Positions 47,039-58,272 of a stretch of DNA of 64,000 bases are shown here, piece after piece (position 1 is the first letter of the stretch; each line of letters begins with the position of its first letter). Both the position numbers and the translations under genes were made by a program. Origin of the DNA: Zanthoxylum bungeanum (lineage: Eukaryota; Streptophyta; Magnoliopsida; Sapindales; Rutaceae). The stretch is taken from positions 1 to 64,000 of the forward strand of contig SKCR01034805.1 in NCBI GenBank assembly GCA_019454045.1, written 5' to 3'. The notes beneath the pieces are model-generated. The model ran no database searches and was not told the DNA's origin. It saw nothing but the letters and a program-made list of their open reading frames with translations.

Positions 47039-48334
47039 TATTGCGCTATTTTTATATCGTACCGCAAATATACGGTGTCAAGTTTTAGTAAAGATGAGTT
47101 AAGAGTGGCGAATCCACATGGATTGTGTTAAACTCACACTAAGTACTACAATTGATAATCCCAACATTATTTAGAAAATAAATAATAAAGATTTAACTAG
47201 GTAAATAATATATAAAAATATTTAGATATTAGGAACTAATATGATAGAGATTATAGAGTGTGATTTCACCTAGCTATCCCTTATGTATTTATCATGTCAA
47301 TTAATCTTTGTTCAGTTGTATTATTTGTAAGTCAAGAATCCTAAGTATTCACTCACTGTCTCGAGTATCAGTGAAAATATTATCAATTACAGACTTCGAT
47401 ATCCTTATAAATATCTAGTAATTAACAACTCATTAAGTCTTATGATTCTATGCTAACGACTTCAAAGGAACTATATATTCTCCTGAACTCTATAGAATCC
47501 TAGGTTATATTATCTAGATCTATTCAGAATCCCTCTCTCCTGAGTGATAGATTCCAAACATGCATCATCTCAAATTGTGGCCAGTAACCAAGAAGCATTA
47601 AACTCAAAAGAATATAAATAAACTGAATAAAACTTCATAACAAAATTGACAAAAAATACAAAGGTTCAGACATCAATTACAACATTCTCCAGAATTAAGG
47701 AGTTAGTTCATGACTAAAGATACAAACAATAAGAATAGGTCATAAATCTAATGGAAATCATTAGATTTCTAAGAAAGAAACAAGAAGATAAAACCCGAAT
47801 TGAATCCCTTCCTCTTCGGACATTTCCGCCTTCGTCTCCTCTTATCGCTCTTCAATCATTCTCCTTGGATCTCTCTAAAAATAAGTGTTTTATGTTTTGT
47901 ACTGTGTATTAGCCTCCTCTCTTAGTCTTGGACGAACATATGTATTTATAATAGAGTCTTGGGGTTATTGTGCATGTAAAAACCATAAAATTAGTATTTC
48001 TGGTTGCTGCAGGGCGCTAGGGCACCGGAAAGTGGGCGCTGCGGCGCCTAAATCTCTGGATTTTGTATGACATAATTCGAAGGCGCGTTGCGACATGCAG
48101 CAAGGGCGCGTTGCGATGTGCGATAGTGTTCCAGGATTTGTGCTTTCCACGTTTCTGCGTGCTTCCGATGTGTCCGTATGCTCCCAAAACACGTATAAAT
48201 GCCCCAAGATCCATATATTAATGCTTTCCACAAATAAAGCATAAAAGAACTACAAAATATGTTAAATGATACAGAAACTAACAAAATAGTAAACTAATAA
48301 TGCAGTAACAAGTGGGTATAAACCACACTTATCA
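47039..48334 (-). repeat. Gag-only element 5' LTR
   Basis: 1,296 bp matching 33201-34486. The inner end reads TATTGCGC (TG mutated to TA) and the outer end TTATCA. The GC-rich block lies at about 48005-48125. Confidence 0.9.
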
Positions 48335-48339
48335 CTCAA

Positions 48340-49086
48340 TAATTAATCCAGATTTAAATTAAATATTAATCATTAGATTGTAATTTATATATTATAATAT
48401 AAATAAGATTAATCTAGATTTTGATATTAAAAACTTCTCCCTTTTACCCCAGCAGAATGAAATTAGCTATTCATAATTTGAATAAAAACACACAAGAGCT
48501 GGATACCTTCACAAAAACTTCAGAGACAAAAGCGTGAAGGAAGCTGAAGAAAGGCACTGAGAGGTGCTCAGTACCTCTCTCAAATCATTTTTCCTCTTCT
48601 CTCTTTTTATTTATTATTTTTTAATGAAATTGGTTGCCATCACTGAAAGGTGATGGCGACATTTTTGTTTTTTTCCTTTTTTATTTAATAATATATTAAT
48701 ATTTATATATAAATCTTTGTGGGTCCTCCAAAATATATTATATAAATATATATTATAATAATAATAATAAAATACATGTGTGAGAAAATACATCATAAGC
48801 TCATTTTATCGCCAATCTAAACATAGTGAATATTTTCCAAGTCCGATTTGAATTTAAATGTCATGCTTTTTTTGGATTTTATGGGTCCTGAAATTCAGAT
48901 CTAATGTCCATTTTTCCTGTTGAGCTTCCGAAGCGGTATTTTATCTACACAATAAATAAAAATCACAATAAAACATAAATAAAATTATTATTTAATAAAT
49001 ATGCTAAATTAGAGAGATAAATGAAATTATAAGTGTAAAATGATTAGTTTCTCTTTTATTAAGTGTACATTTTTTAATGCTTATCA
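48340..49086 (-). repeat. Athila-like 3' LTR, inner part
   Basis: Continues 32775-33200 after the inserted element and matches 55448-56039. It contains about 200 bp (roughly 48487-48690, with the inverted 'gccatcac...ggtgatggc' motif) that the other LTR lacks, so one LTR has an indel. Ends TTATCA at 49086, followed by the polypurine tract. Confidence 0.85.
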
Positions 49087-50333
49087 CACCCCCCAACCAG
49101 CTTATTAATACTCTTTAGTAATTTAAGCGAAAACTTAAAAGAAAAAGCCTTATCCAAATTAATATTTGTTTTCTTTCTTTCTAAATAATCAAATAAGAAA
49201 ATTCTCCTTTACTTTTTATTATTCTTCCATACACACATAAAAAAAGGTATCAATCAATTCACTGTGACCATAATTTTCACAAGTCTTGTTGAAAAGAGAG
49301 TAATATTTTTGTCCTAAAATTATATTAGAGTTCACACATTTTGACAGTGAGAATTTTTTTATAAATATAAAAATAATTTTTTTTTTAAAATACGTCTTCA
49401 ATTCTTGTAACGAGCTTTGGGTCAGTGACTCTCAAACCAGTTGGCTTTAGGGCACTAGGAGTTAAGACACCCCTACGGACTTAATTGCTCAGATCTCATA
49501 TGTTAAAAAGAAGAAGTGTCTGATTTCCTTAAGCTTTCTCTTTAACCCATGTAATGAGCTTTGGGCTAGTGACTCCCAAACTAGTTGGCCTTAAGGCACT
49601 AAGTGTTAAAATACCCATACATGCTTAATTGCTTGAGTTAGCAGGCTACGAAATCGAACTTATTCACACACTTCTTCTTTACAAACTCAAGCTCTACCAT
49701 TTTACGCGAACAATCACTACTTACTGAGGTAAGTGTTCGGTTACTACGTAAAAGAATGATTATTTTTTTGAATAAAAACACAATTCCACTGCCTTTAGGT
49801 GCTCACTCCAATAAATCAGAGAATTGAATATTATAAAATTTTCAATTACAACATGCGATCATATGTTACTGTTTATGTTGATAATGCCTATCAAATGAGC
49901 ATATGAAGATCAAATTTAATCAATATTATGGAGAATTCACAAATTTAAATGATTCAAAAAGAAAAAAATAAAAGTACCTTGTTACGAATTATTTTGAGAT
50001 GCGTTTCAGGAGTGAAAACTCTTTACACAGTCACCTCTGAACAATAATTCCACTTGGTTAGTCAAAAATTTGTTATTAGTTTGTGTGTATTTTTTTTAGA
50101 AAACACAAAAGAAAATTAACACAATCTTTGTTTTACACACAAAATAACAACAAAGTAAAAACAACTTTAATTTTTTTTTTGAAAGAAAAACACAACATGA
50201 AAACGAAAACTATCTATTCAACTATCCCCTCCCCCCAACCAAATTGAGACATTGTCCCCAATGTCTGAATAAGAAGAAGTAGAGTTTAGAAGACATCACT
50301 TAGTTAGTGTGGAATTGATAATTGAATCTACAA
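49087..50333 (-). other. Athila-like element 3' region
   Basis: Non-coding. From left: polypurine tract (49087-49096); a duplicated block around 49410-49500 and 49541-49630 ('gagctttgggycagtgactc', 'agttggcyttagggcacta'), copies 131 bp apart; and a second polypurine-like tract with 'ggggacaatgtctcaatttg' (50225-50261), the block that usually precedes the polypurine tract in this lineage. No gene is seen. Confidence 0.55.
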
Positions 50334-50998
50334 CTATTTAGAAAAAAACAAATTAAGTTCCAAGTCCACTCTACCATTTTTGCCACGATCGTTATCAGAC
50401 CAGTTCAACTTGGAAAGAATGGGGTCGATTTTTTGTTCATAAGCTAAGAGTTGGTCAATTAATTCATCATCTTTTCTTACAGTTAGGATGATGTCTTTTA
50501 TCGGTTTCGAAATTAACCAAGTCTTTTGGAATCCTCAAAAAATACTAAAAGAAAATCAAAAAAATGATCAACATTAAGTAGTCCAATGGATTTTTGGTGA
50601 ATGTTCAAGTTCGCCCATGATGCCACTGTGAATATTTCTTCCAACGTGCCCAGCCCATTTGGTAAAGTAATAAAATCGTCAGAATGATTAATCATTTCAG
50701 TAAGTCTTTCAGACATACCCGAGACAATGCATTCTTCTCCATTTGATTTTCCAATGAGGTTTTTATTTGCCAAATATTTTGGAATGATCCCCAAAACTTG
50801 ACTTCCACATTCTTACACAACCTTTGAAACACATTCCATCAATCCAAGATTGCCACCGCCATATACTAAATGCATGTTTCTTTCCGCCATAACTCAACCC
50901 AATTATTTTGCAGCTTCAACAAATTATGGTTTAATTCCAGAGCTAGTTCCAAAAAACACACAGATATTAGTGACTCATCGTTTTGAAGTTTTCTCTAT
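50334..50998 (-). pseudogene. LOG-type cytokinin riboside 5'-monophosphate phosphoribohydrolase pseudogene, captured in the retroelement
   Basis: Reads on the minus strand as one nearly full-length LOG protein (about 220 codons; plant LOGs are about 210-240). N-terminal ICVFFGTSSG (consensus has CG in place of FG), LVYGGGNLGLM, then 'GIIPKYL', 'SGMSERLTEM', the signature PNGLGTLEE (consensus PGGxGTxxE, so one Gly is Asn), SWANLNIHQKSIGLLNV and, after one frameshift near 50520, 'KDIILTVRKDDELIDQLL' to a stop at 50334. LOG enzymes release active cytokinin bases from nucleotides in the cytosol. Defects: presumed start reads ATA (50996-50998), five in-frame stops in the first 75 codons, one frameshift. 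No introns, although plant LOG genes have several. It lies between the pol remnant and the 3' LTR, on the element strand. No poly(A) tail is visible. Confidence 0.85.
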
Positions 50999-51060
50999 TT
51001 TTTTACTCTCTCTCTTATTTGGATGTGTCGAGAGAGAAATGACGAGCTGAATTTATAGAT

Positions 51061-51829
51061 CGTGAAAAAATATGAGTAATAAATGCACTAGTACTTGCAA
51101 AATGACAATTGTCAGAAGAACAGTAAAATAGATCGTGAAAGTCAAAAAGTTTAGATATTATCGGAAAAATTAAAGGAAATCAAAACAGAAAATTAAAGTA
51201 AATCAAAATAATAATTAAAGTTAAAGGAAATTAAAACAATATGTACTGGTAGTTGTGATTGTGCTCACATCTTCCTCTGATTTTACGTCCAGTTACGACT
51301 TGAACGCCCTCTATGGGTCGGGGATATGCTTCCCATCCAATTTTCTTATAAATTGGCAAATAGAGTAGTCAGATTCCTGAGACTGTATTGTTTTCTTTCT
51401 TTTTGAAATTGTGTATACAAATTGAAAATTACTCGATGAACATGTCCAATGGGATGCATCTCAATAGTCAATGATATATCATCTAAAGACTCCTTACTCA
51501 AGTCATCTCTAATGAATTGATTTTATATTCGCGATTGTCAGACACCATTCCTAAATAACGACAATGAGTGTTGCACATTCAACGTGCACATTTATAACAA
51601 ACACCTAATTGTTTAGCTCTTCGTTTCTTAGCATAGTGTTTTTACCTAAACCAGACTTGTAAGAAATGAAAGAGTCAGATGTATCACCTGCCAAGCAAAC
51701 CCTTGCTTCAATTACCCAACGAATATCACTAGGAATACCATTGATCATAAGAAGCCTCATTCTTTCGGTGCGTGCTTTGTAAATTTTCATCAAAGTATTT
51801 TTGGGGAGAGAAGGAAAATGATTGTGAAG
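51061..51829 (-). other. Unrecognised segment between pol remnant and LOG pseudogene
   Basis: Occupies the place where RT, RNase H and integrase should be, but shows none of their motifs. A 62-codon open frame (51605-51793, with 'RWVIEARVCLAGDTSDSFIS') could not be assigned to a family. A TATA-like TATAAAT (minus strand, 51051-51057) lies about 53 bp before the presumed LOG start, which may or may not be meaningful. Confidence 0.4.
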
Positions 51830-52624
51830 TTTTACGAGAGTTTCTTCTATGCCTTGATGGCTTCAATCTGGATGTATTTTTCCTTCTTGATCGCTTGTGA
51901 GAGCGGAAGAAATTTCTATAGGGTAAGTTTGTTCATCTTCAAGAAATGCATACTTCAATCATTCTGGCAAAGTCTTCAATTCCAAATTGGGTGCTTCCTC
52001 ATATTTTTCTTTTTCCCGTGTTATTAGTTCCTCAAAAGTTTTCTTCTCTCCATCATATTCTCGTACCTTTGTAGAATCAACTAAAAAATTATTAGGAATA
52101 TCCGAATCTAATTGTGTACTTGATTCAAAAAAATTAGCTGTATAAATTTCAATAGGATCAGATAAAATCCCCTAAATATATTCCTCCATATTTGGTTCAA
52201 TTAGTTCCATGCTCTCGTCTTCATTGTCCTCATCGTATGGTTGTTTGCCAATGTTAAAAACATTAAGCTCCAGCGTCATATTGCCAAATGAGAAATTCAT
52301 GATTATATTTCTACAATTAATTAAAGCATTAGCTGTTGCTAAAAATGATCGACCAAGTATTATATAAATTGGTTTATAACTTTCTACTACATGTTGTGTT
52401 TGTAAGACAATAAAATCCACAGGATATATGAATTTATCGACTTGCAATAACACATATTCAATATTTCCTTTCGGTACCTTGACTGATCTATCGGCAAGTA
52501 AAAGAGTAGTTGATGTTGGTTTTAATTCGCCAATAATAAGTTGTTGGTAAACCAAAAATGGAATTAAATTGACACTGACTCCAAGATCAAGCAAAACATG
52601 TTCAATTTTTTTATTTCCAATCAT
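51830..52624 (-). pseudogene. Athila-like protease and beginning of reverse transcriptase
   Basis: Retropepsin-type aspartic protease (52172-52624). The active-site motif is DLGVSVNL near residues 12-19 (the lineage normally has DLGAS), then 'LADRSVKVPKG', 'VDKFIYPVDFIVL', the 'ILGRSFLATANALI' block and 'FGNMTLELNVF'. It is open for 150 codons. Past it, 51880-51995 matches the linker into RT (P-LELKTLP, an in-frame stop, then LKYAFL and 'TYPI.ISSALT'), after which recognisable pol ends abruptly. Function would be polyprotein maturation. Confidence 0.82.
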
Positions 52625-54300
52625 ACATGAAATAGTTGGACAACCAGGGTCTTTGTATTTTAATGCATTATTGGTTGAGAGAATGGAACTTATCTGTTCA
52701 GCTAGAAGAGCTTTCTTTCTTACCTGGTGTTTTCTTTTAACGGTGCAAAAGTCTTTCAGAAATTTGGCATAAGAGGGTATCTATTGGATTACATATAACA
52801 AAGGAATATTGACCTTTACCTGTTTGAATATTTCATATATCTCTGGAGAATGGTTCATTTTCTTTATTTTTAATGCATGAGGAAATGATAGTGCATGAGA
52901 AAAATTGTTATCATCAACGATAGATAATGGTTCATCAATCCATTCTTTACCCTCTAAATCTGATTTATTTTCACCTTCGCGAGGTTCAAGAATATGTCTG
53001 TGGATGACCTTACCATTGCGAAGAATAACAACAGACTTGACTTGGTATATGTGTTAACTATCAGAACTACCATTGTGAGGGTTTTGATGACTCTTGAGAT
53101 TTGGCTATGGTTGTGCAGGAAACTTCCCTTTCTCATTAATGGTCAATGCAGATGTGATTTTGGAGAAAATCTCTTTTAGATCAATCAATGTTTGTATATT
53201 TTGGTTATTGATGACTTATTGTTTCTCAATGAATGCATGTAAGGTGTCCTTAAGGGTTTTCCTAGGCGGTGGGACATATGGTGCATAATTCAGGGAATTT
53301 TGGAAATTCTGGTGTATATGGGGAGGTTGTTGCGATGGTTGTGCTTGGTTATCATTCATTCAATTACAGTTTGGATGGTTTCTCCAACCCAAATTGTAGG
53401 TTTGGGAGTATGGGTTTGGATTTGGTCTCTTGAAGGTGTTTATGGAACTGACTTGGTCATGGAGACATTCTTGCAGGGCTGGCGAGGTTAGGCAAACTTG
53501 TGTGACGTGTTCATGTGAAGTACAGATTTGACATGTGACTTCTTGAATTGACTTGACATGATCACTCTTCCTCATTTCTAATGCCTCTACCTTTTTAGCT
53601 AGAGATGCATACTTAGTAGAAAGGTCATGGTACCTCTACCAGATGACTCTAGTTTTCAAACGACTCATAAGTGCCAACTGTGTCCCATTATTGTGCAGTC
53701 TCTACTATGTGTTCTAAGTAATCTAGTGCATCTTCAGGATTTTTGTCCCTAAATTCACCATTATACATAATTTCCACTACTTGTCTACCATTGTGTGTTA
53801 AACCCTCGTAGAAGTAGGCAACCAGCCTCCATGTTTCAAACCTGTGATGTGGACAAACATTAAACATCTTTTAAATCTCTCCCAATATTGGTAAAGTGTT
53901 TCCCCCGATATTTGTGTGAATGATGTGATTCTCCTCTTAAAGGAGTTTGTCCTACGAGGAAAGAATTTTTTCAGAAACTTTTATTGCAAATCATCCCATG
54001 TTCTGATCCTGACCTAAGGTTCTGCAGCCAAATTTTAGCTTTATCCTTTAAAGAAAAGGAAAAAATTTTAATCGAATTATATTCATGTTGTAATTTTGGT
54101 ATGTGCAAGTGTTACATACCTCTTCAAATTCCCTTAAGTGATGATAAAGATTTTCTGATTCTAGACCGTGGAATGTGGGTAAAAGTTGGATGACACCTAG
54201 CTTAAAATTGAAACGTTCTGCATCTGGGGGGAAAAACAATGCAAGATGGTGATCATGTCCTAGTGGGATTCATGAATTGTCTGAAGATGATTAAAATCGC
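52625..54300 (-). pseudogene. Athila-like gag, broken
   Basis: Gag remnants on the minus strand. The N-terminal capsid part at 54048-54239 has 'KLGVIQLLPTFHGLESENLYHHLREFEEVC', a strong Athila/Tat gag match. Broken frames with 'RRI...FFKKF' and 'RFETWRLVAYFYEGLT' lie around 53800-53950. The nucleocapsid end at 53360-53575 has CQICTSHEHVTQVC and 'NPYSQTYNLGWRNHPN'. 52625-53280 is the gag-protease linker with further stops. Non-functional. Confidence 0.8.
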
Positions 54301-55022
54301 CATGCTGAGACTCGTTTTCTTCCTGATCAACTGGATTTTCAACTCAGGCATGTGAATTTTTATTTTTGTTTTCGATCATTTTGACTGACGATGAAGGTCA
54401 TGAAGACTCTCTATTTAATCTATTGCTAGATGATCGAGACTAATGTCTTATACAACCTAAATGCACAATATGCTAAAATTTAAAAATACAATACTTATAA
54501 AAAGGAAAAAATATATTAATAAAAATAAAGAAGTGGGAAAAAAAACAAGGAAAGAAAATTTAAATGCAGTGATTAGAACTAAAAACGTCATTTGATTCTT
54601 ATCAATTCAGATCTCAATTGAATTTCTCGTTCAGCTGTCTCAATCTCTCGAATTAGGTTCTCACAAAAAATTATGGAAGAATCTCTAGATGGGGATGGTT
54701 CAAGAAATTATTTGGCAAAATACAAACTCCATTTTAATTGATTTTTCTGTCTCCTGTAACCTTGAAGAATTAAGTACAAGGTTTGTCTATACGTAGGATG
54801 TCTGGGTTCAGGATTAATTTAGGATAAATCAGGACATTTTGGATCTACAAAAATAAAAAAAAAACGAGATGTAGAAAATACAACAAAAAAGAAAGGGAAT
54901 ACAAAAGAAAAGAAAAAAATAAAAACAAGTGGGAAAAATAAAAATAAAAATAAAAATAAAAATAAAGAAAAATTATTATTATATCTACTAAATTATAGTC
55001 TCCGGCAACAGCGTCAAAAACT
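54301..55022 (-). other. Athila-like 5' untranslated region and primer site
   Basis: AT-rich leader, with A-rich (AAAAAT)n sequence at about 54900-54970, ending in the primer site at 54998-55015 (minus strand TGACGCTGTTGCCGGAGA). No gene seen. Confidence 0.65.
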
Positions 55023-56039
55023 TGACGCACTCACAAAGTGGTTCTTTACTCCCAAGTATAAGATTGTCGAAGTAATAAAATAACCCGGTAAGTCTGGGAT
55101 CGATCCATAGGGAATAGAATTAATAACATAAAATAATAATTTAAGTGAAAAGAAAAAGATTGAACTGTTTAAAGTTGATTGAAAAATTTTAAATTGGACT
55201 AAAATAATAAAATAAAATACTGGAGGTATGAGATCCACTTTTAATATTTCAAATTTAGAAATCTCACTTGTTATAATAAATAAATTGTCATTATTACTCA
55301 ATTACTTTATTTCAGGAATTAATTATGCTAAAACAAATAAAACCAGCCATAAAGACGGTGATAACTTTTATCAATAACAAGTCCAGTTAGGTACTTAATT
55401 AGGCCAAATAGATAAAACTAGCCATATAGGCGATAACAAAGTTTGTCAATACTTAATCCAAATTTAAATTAAATATTAATCATTAAATTATAATTTATAT
55501 ATTATAATATAAATAAGACTAATCTAAATTTTCATATTAAAAGCTTCTCCCTTTTATCCCAGCAGAATGAAATTAACTACTTATGATTTGAATAAAAACA
55601 CACATAATTTTATTACTGAAACCTCCAGAATAATATATTAAAAATATTTATATGTATAATCTTGGTAGGTCCTCCCAAACATATTATATAAATATATACA
55701 TTATAATAATAATAATAATAATAAAATACATTGTAGGAAAATACATCATAAACTCATTTTTCCGCCAATCTAAACACGGTGAATATTTTCCAAGTCCGAT
55801 TTGAATTTATCTGTCACGCTCTTTTTGGGTTTTCTGGGTCCTGGACTTCAGATCTAATGTCCATTTTTCCTATTGAGCTTCGGAAGCAGTATTTTATCTA
55901 CACAATAAATAAAAATCACAATAAAATATAAATACAATTATTATTTAACAAATGTGCTAAATTATGAGGATTAATGAAATTATAAGTGTAAAATGATTAA
56001 TTTCTCTTTTATTAAGTTTACATTTTTTAATGCTTATTG
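55023..56039 (-). repeat. Athila-like 5' LTR
   Basis: Starts TGACGCACTC at 55023 just outside the primer site. Ends near 56039 at 'aatgcttattg', where the partner LTR has 'aatgcttatca', so the terminal CA has probably mutated. Contains an (AAT)n run at 55703-55733. Confidence 0.8.
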
Positions 56040-56719
56040 ATATCTTTGATATATAAATATATATTTCTATATATTGTCAATTATGAATTCAAACCGAATA
56101 TTTTCCCTCCAAATATTTCATTTTCCAATTTAAACAATAAAGCATTTAATACTTTATAAACTCTCTTTTCAATTTTTACAATTCCAATGTCGGATAACAA
56201 TTATTACTCAATATTACAATCTATTGCAATAACCCCCACCTAGATTGTATATTTATATTATGAGTCAAAAATGTCTCTCTCGAGTTGAACATTTTATTTG
56301 TATAAACATTTCAAATTATTTACGGAATTAATGGCAACTTAAACTTTGAATCATGATTCCTTATTGTCAGTATTGGAAATGTCATACACATTAATCTAAT
56401 TTTATTTTCCTGAAATTCATTAAAACCGGCACTATTAAGGCCTTGTGCTACATTATGAATTCATGAACATTTATAAAAGTTATTCTCACTTTTGTTAGAA
56501 GCAGCACCACTCCACATGTTTGTATAGGTGAAGTTCTCATTTGTTTATTTCCTAACAATTCATCTTCATTAAGAGTATTTAATACTCACTCTTGTATTAC
56601 TAAGTACTATAACTTTCAATAGTACTTGAAAACAGTTACTAGTAATTTATTGTTACCTATTAAACCTGTATATTGTTCTTTAACAAAATGAAGGTTGGGT
56701 ACCCACCACTAGTAACTTA
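56040..56719. other. Probable Copia-E 3' end, no gene
   Basis: AT-rich sequence between the Athila-like LTR and the stop of the Copia-E pol. It is likely the polypurine region and 3' LTR of that element ('gtgggtaccc' near 56697), but I could not fix LTR ends. Confidence 0.35.
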
Positions 56720-58272
56720 ATCAACGCATCTTTAGGCCCATTCCGCTAGTCGAAGCTTTGACCATGTCTCTCGAGAGCGCCTTTGTAAATGGGTCTGGTA
56801 GATTGTTATTTGATCTTACATAGACAACTGTAATTATTCATTCAGAAATTAGTTGTCTAATGTATTCATGACGTAAGCTAATATGTCTAGATTTCCCATT
56901 ATATATCTTTTTAAATGCCCTAAACATTGTACCTTCACTATCATAGTATAACGAGATTGTTGGCATTTGTTGTGGCCACAACTTCATTTCTAATAACATA
57001 TTTCTCAGTCATTTTGCCTCTTTACCTCAGATTCCGTAGTGGAATAAGTGATACCTGTTTGTTTCTTAGAAGCCCATGAGATTTCTCCTCCACCGAAAAT
57101 AAACACCCATCCAGATATTGATTTATTATCACCACTACTAGTTATCCAACTACTAGCAGAATATTCTTCTAGAATTTCTGGAAAATTATTGTAATATAAT
57201 CCCAAGCCTTTAGTTCTTTTTAAGTATTCAAGAATTCTTTCTATTGCTTTCCAGTGGTTAACGCTAGGTCTTTCAGCATACCTAGATAATTTATATACTG
57301 AAAATGCAATATCAGGCCTAGTGCAATACATGACAAACATCAAACTTCCAATTACACTAGCATATTCTAACTGAGCAATTGATATTCCTTCATTTTTAGT
57401 TAATTTTACTGAGTCATCAAATGGGGTATTAGCTTCATTTACAATTAAGTGATTAAATTTATTAATCACCTTTTCAATGTAATGTGATTGGCTTAATGAA
57501 AAACCCCCCATTATGTCTTTTGAATTTAATTCATAAGATAGTATCCACTTCTCCCAAATCTTTCATTTTAAATTGAGAATTTAAATACTTCTTAGTTTCT
57601 GCAATGCCTTCCATATTGATGATCATCCACATATAGATATATAGTAGTGCCATGATTATTTGTGAATCTGGAATATAAACATTTATCCGTATTATTATAC
57701 TTAAATCCATGTGATAACATGACCGAGTCAAACTTTGTATACCACTATTTTGGTGCTTGTTTTAATCTATATAAGGATTTTACTAACTTGTAATTTTTTT
57801 TCTCATTTCCAAGAAGAATAAACCCTTCAAGTTGCTCTATATATACTTATTCATCCAAATCCCCATTAAGAAGTGTTATTTTAACATCCATTTGATGAAC
57901 AAATAAATTAATTATGGATGCTAAAGCAATTAGTGTTAGGATAGAAGTAATTCTTGCTATTGGCACATAAGTATCAAAAAAATCAATTCATTCCGTTTGT
58001 TTAAACCCTTTAGCCACCAACTGTGCTTTGAAGGTTTGTACAGATCCATTAGTTTTGTACTTTCTTCTAAATACCCATTTTCCTTTTGTTTAAACCCTTT
58101 AGCCACCAACTTTGCTTTAAAGGTTTGTACAAATCCATCAGTTTTATACTTTCTTCTAAATACTCACTTACAAATAATAGATTTAGAACCAATAGGTAAA
58201 TATACTAGTTTCTAGGTATTATTAGAAGTTATTGAATCCATTTCATCTTTAATTGCTTCCTTCCAAATGCAA
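56720..58272 (-). pseudogene. Copia-E reverse transcriptase / RNase H, broken
   Basis: Minus-strand remnant of a third copia family. RNase H end with 'GKSRHISL' and a stop at 56720-56722. Main block 57005-57511 with 'SQSHYIEKVINKF', 'IGSLMFVMYCTRPDIAFSV' and 'GGGEISWASKKQ'. 57531-57731 holds the remains of the catalytic region, with the YVDD box unrecognisable. The N-terminal RT lies around 57750-58270 and contains an 89-bp tandem duplication (57993-58170) that shifts the frame. Integrase and gag are missing because the gypsy LTR at 58273 cuts in. Confidence 0.82.

Larger units (their letters stand above)
33201..48334 (-). mobile_element. Gag-only (TR-GAG-like) Ty3/gypsy element, second layer
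   Basis: LTRs are 33201-34486 and 47039-48334, with TG...CA ends. The target duplication is GTCAA (33196-33200) against CTCAA (48335-48339), one mismatch. The primer site (47014-47031) reads TGGCGCTGTTGTCAGGGA on the minus strand. After removal of Copia-D the internal region is about 2.8 kb and contains gag, then directly the short conserved block that normally follows integrase ('ctagcggggaggcaaccc', about 35715-35735), then the polypurine tract. Protease, RT and integrase are absent, so it needs enzymes from relatives. Confidence 0.85.
32775..56039 (-). mobile_element. Athila/Tat-like Ty3/gypsy element (outermost layer of the nest)
   Basis: The 3' LTR starts at 32775 and ends at 49086 (interrupted by 33201-48334); the internal part is 49087-55022 and the 5' LTR 55023-56039. 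The primer site next to the 5' LTR reads TGACGCTGTTGCCGGAGA on the minus strand (54998-55015), the Athila/Tat form, and the polypurine tract reads TTGGGGGGTG (49087-49096). Possible target duplication: CTATC (32770-32774) against ATATC (56040-56044), one mismatch. Own content about 8.1 kb: gag, protease, a short RT remnant and a LOG-type pseudogene, with the catalytic RT, RNase H and integrase lost. It is non-autonomous. Confidence 0.85.

Noticed and set aside
50334..50998. Functional LOG gene
   Set aside because: Start codon lost, five in-frame stops and a frameshift; it is a pseudogene in this copy.
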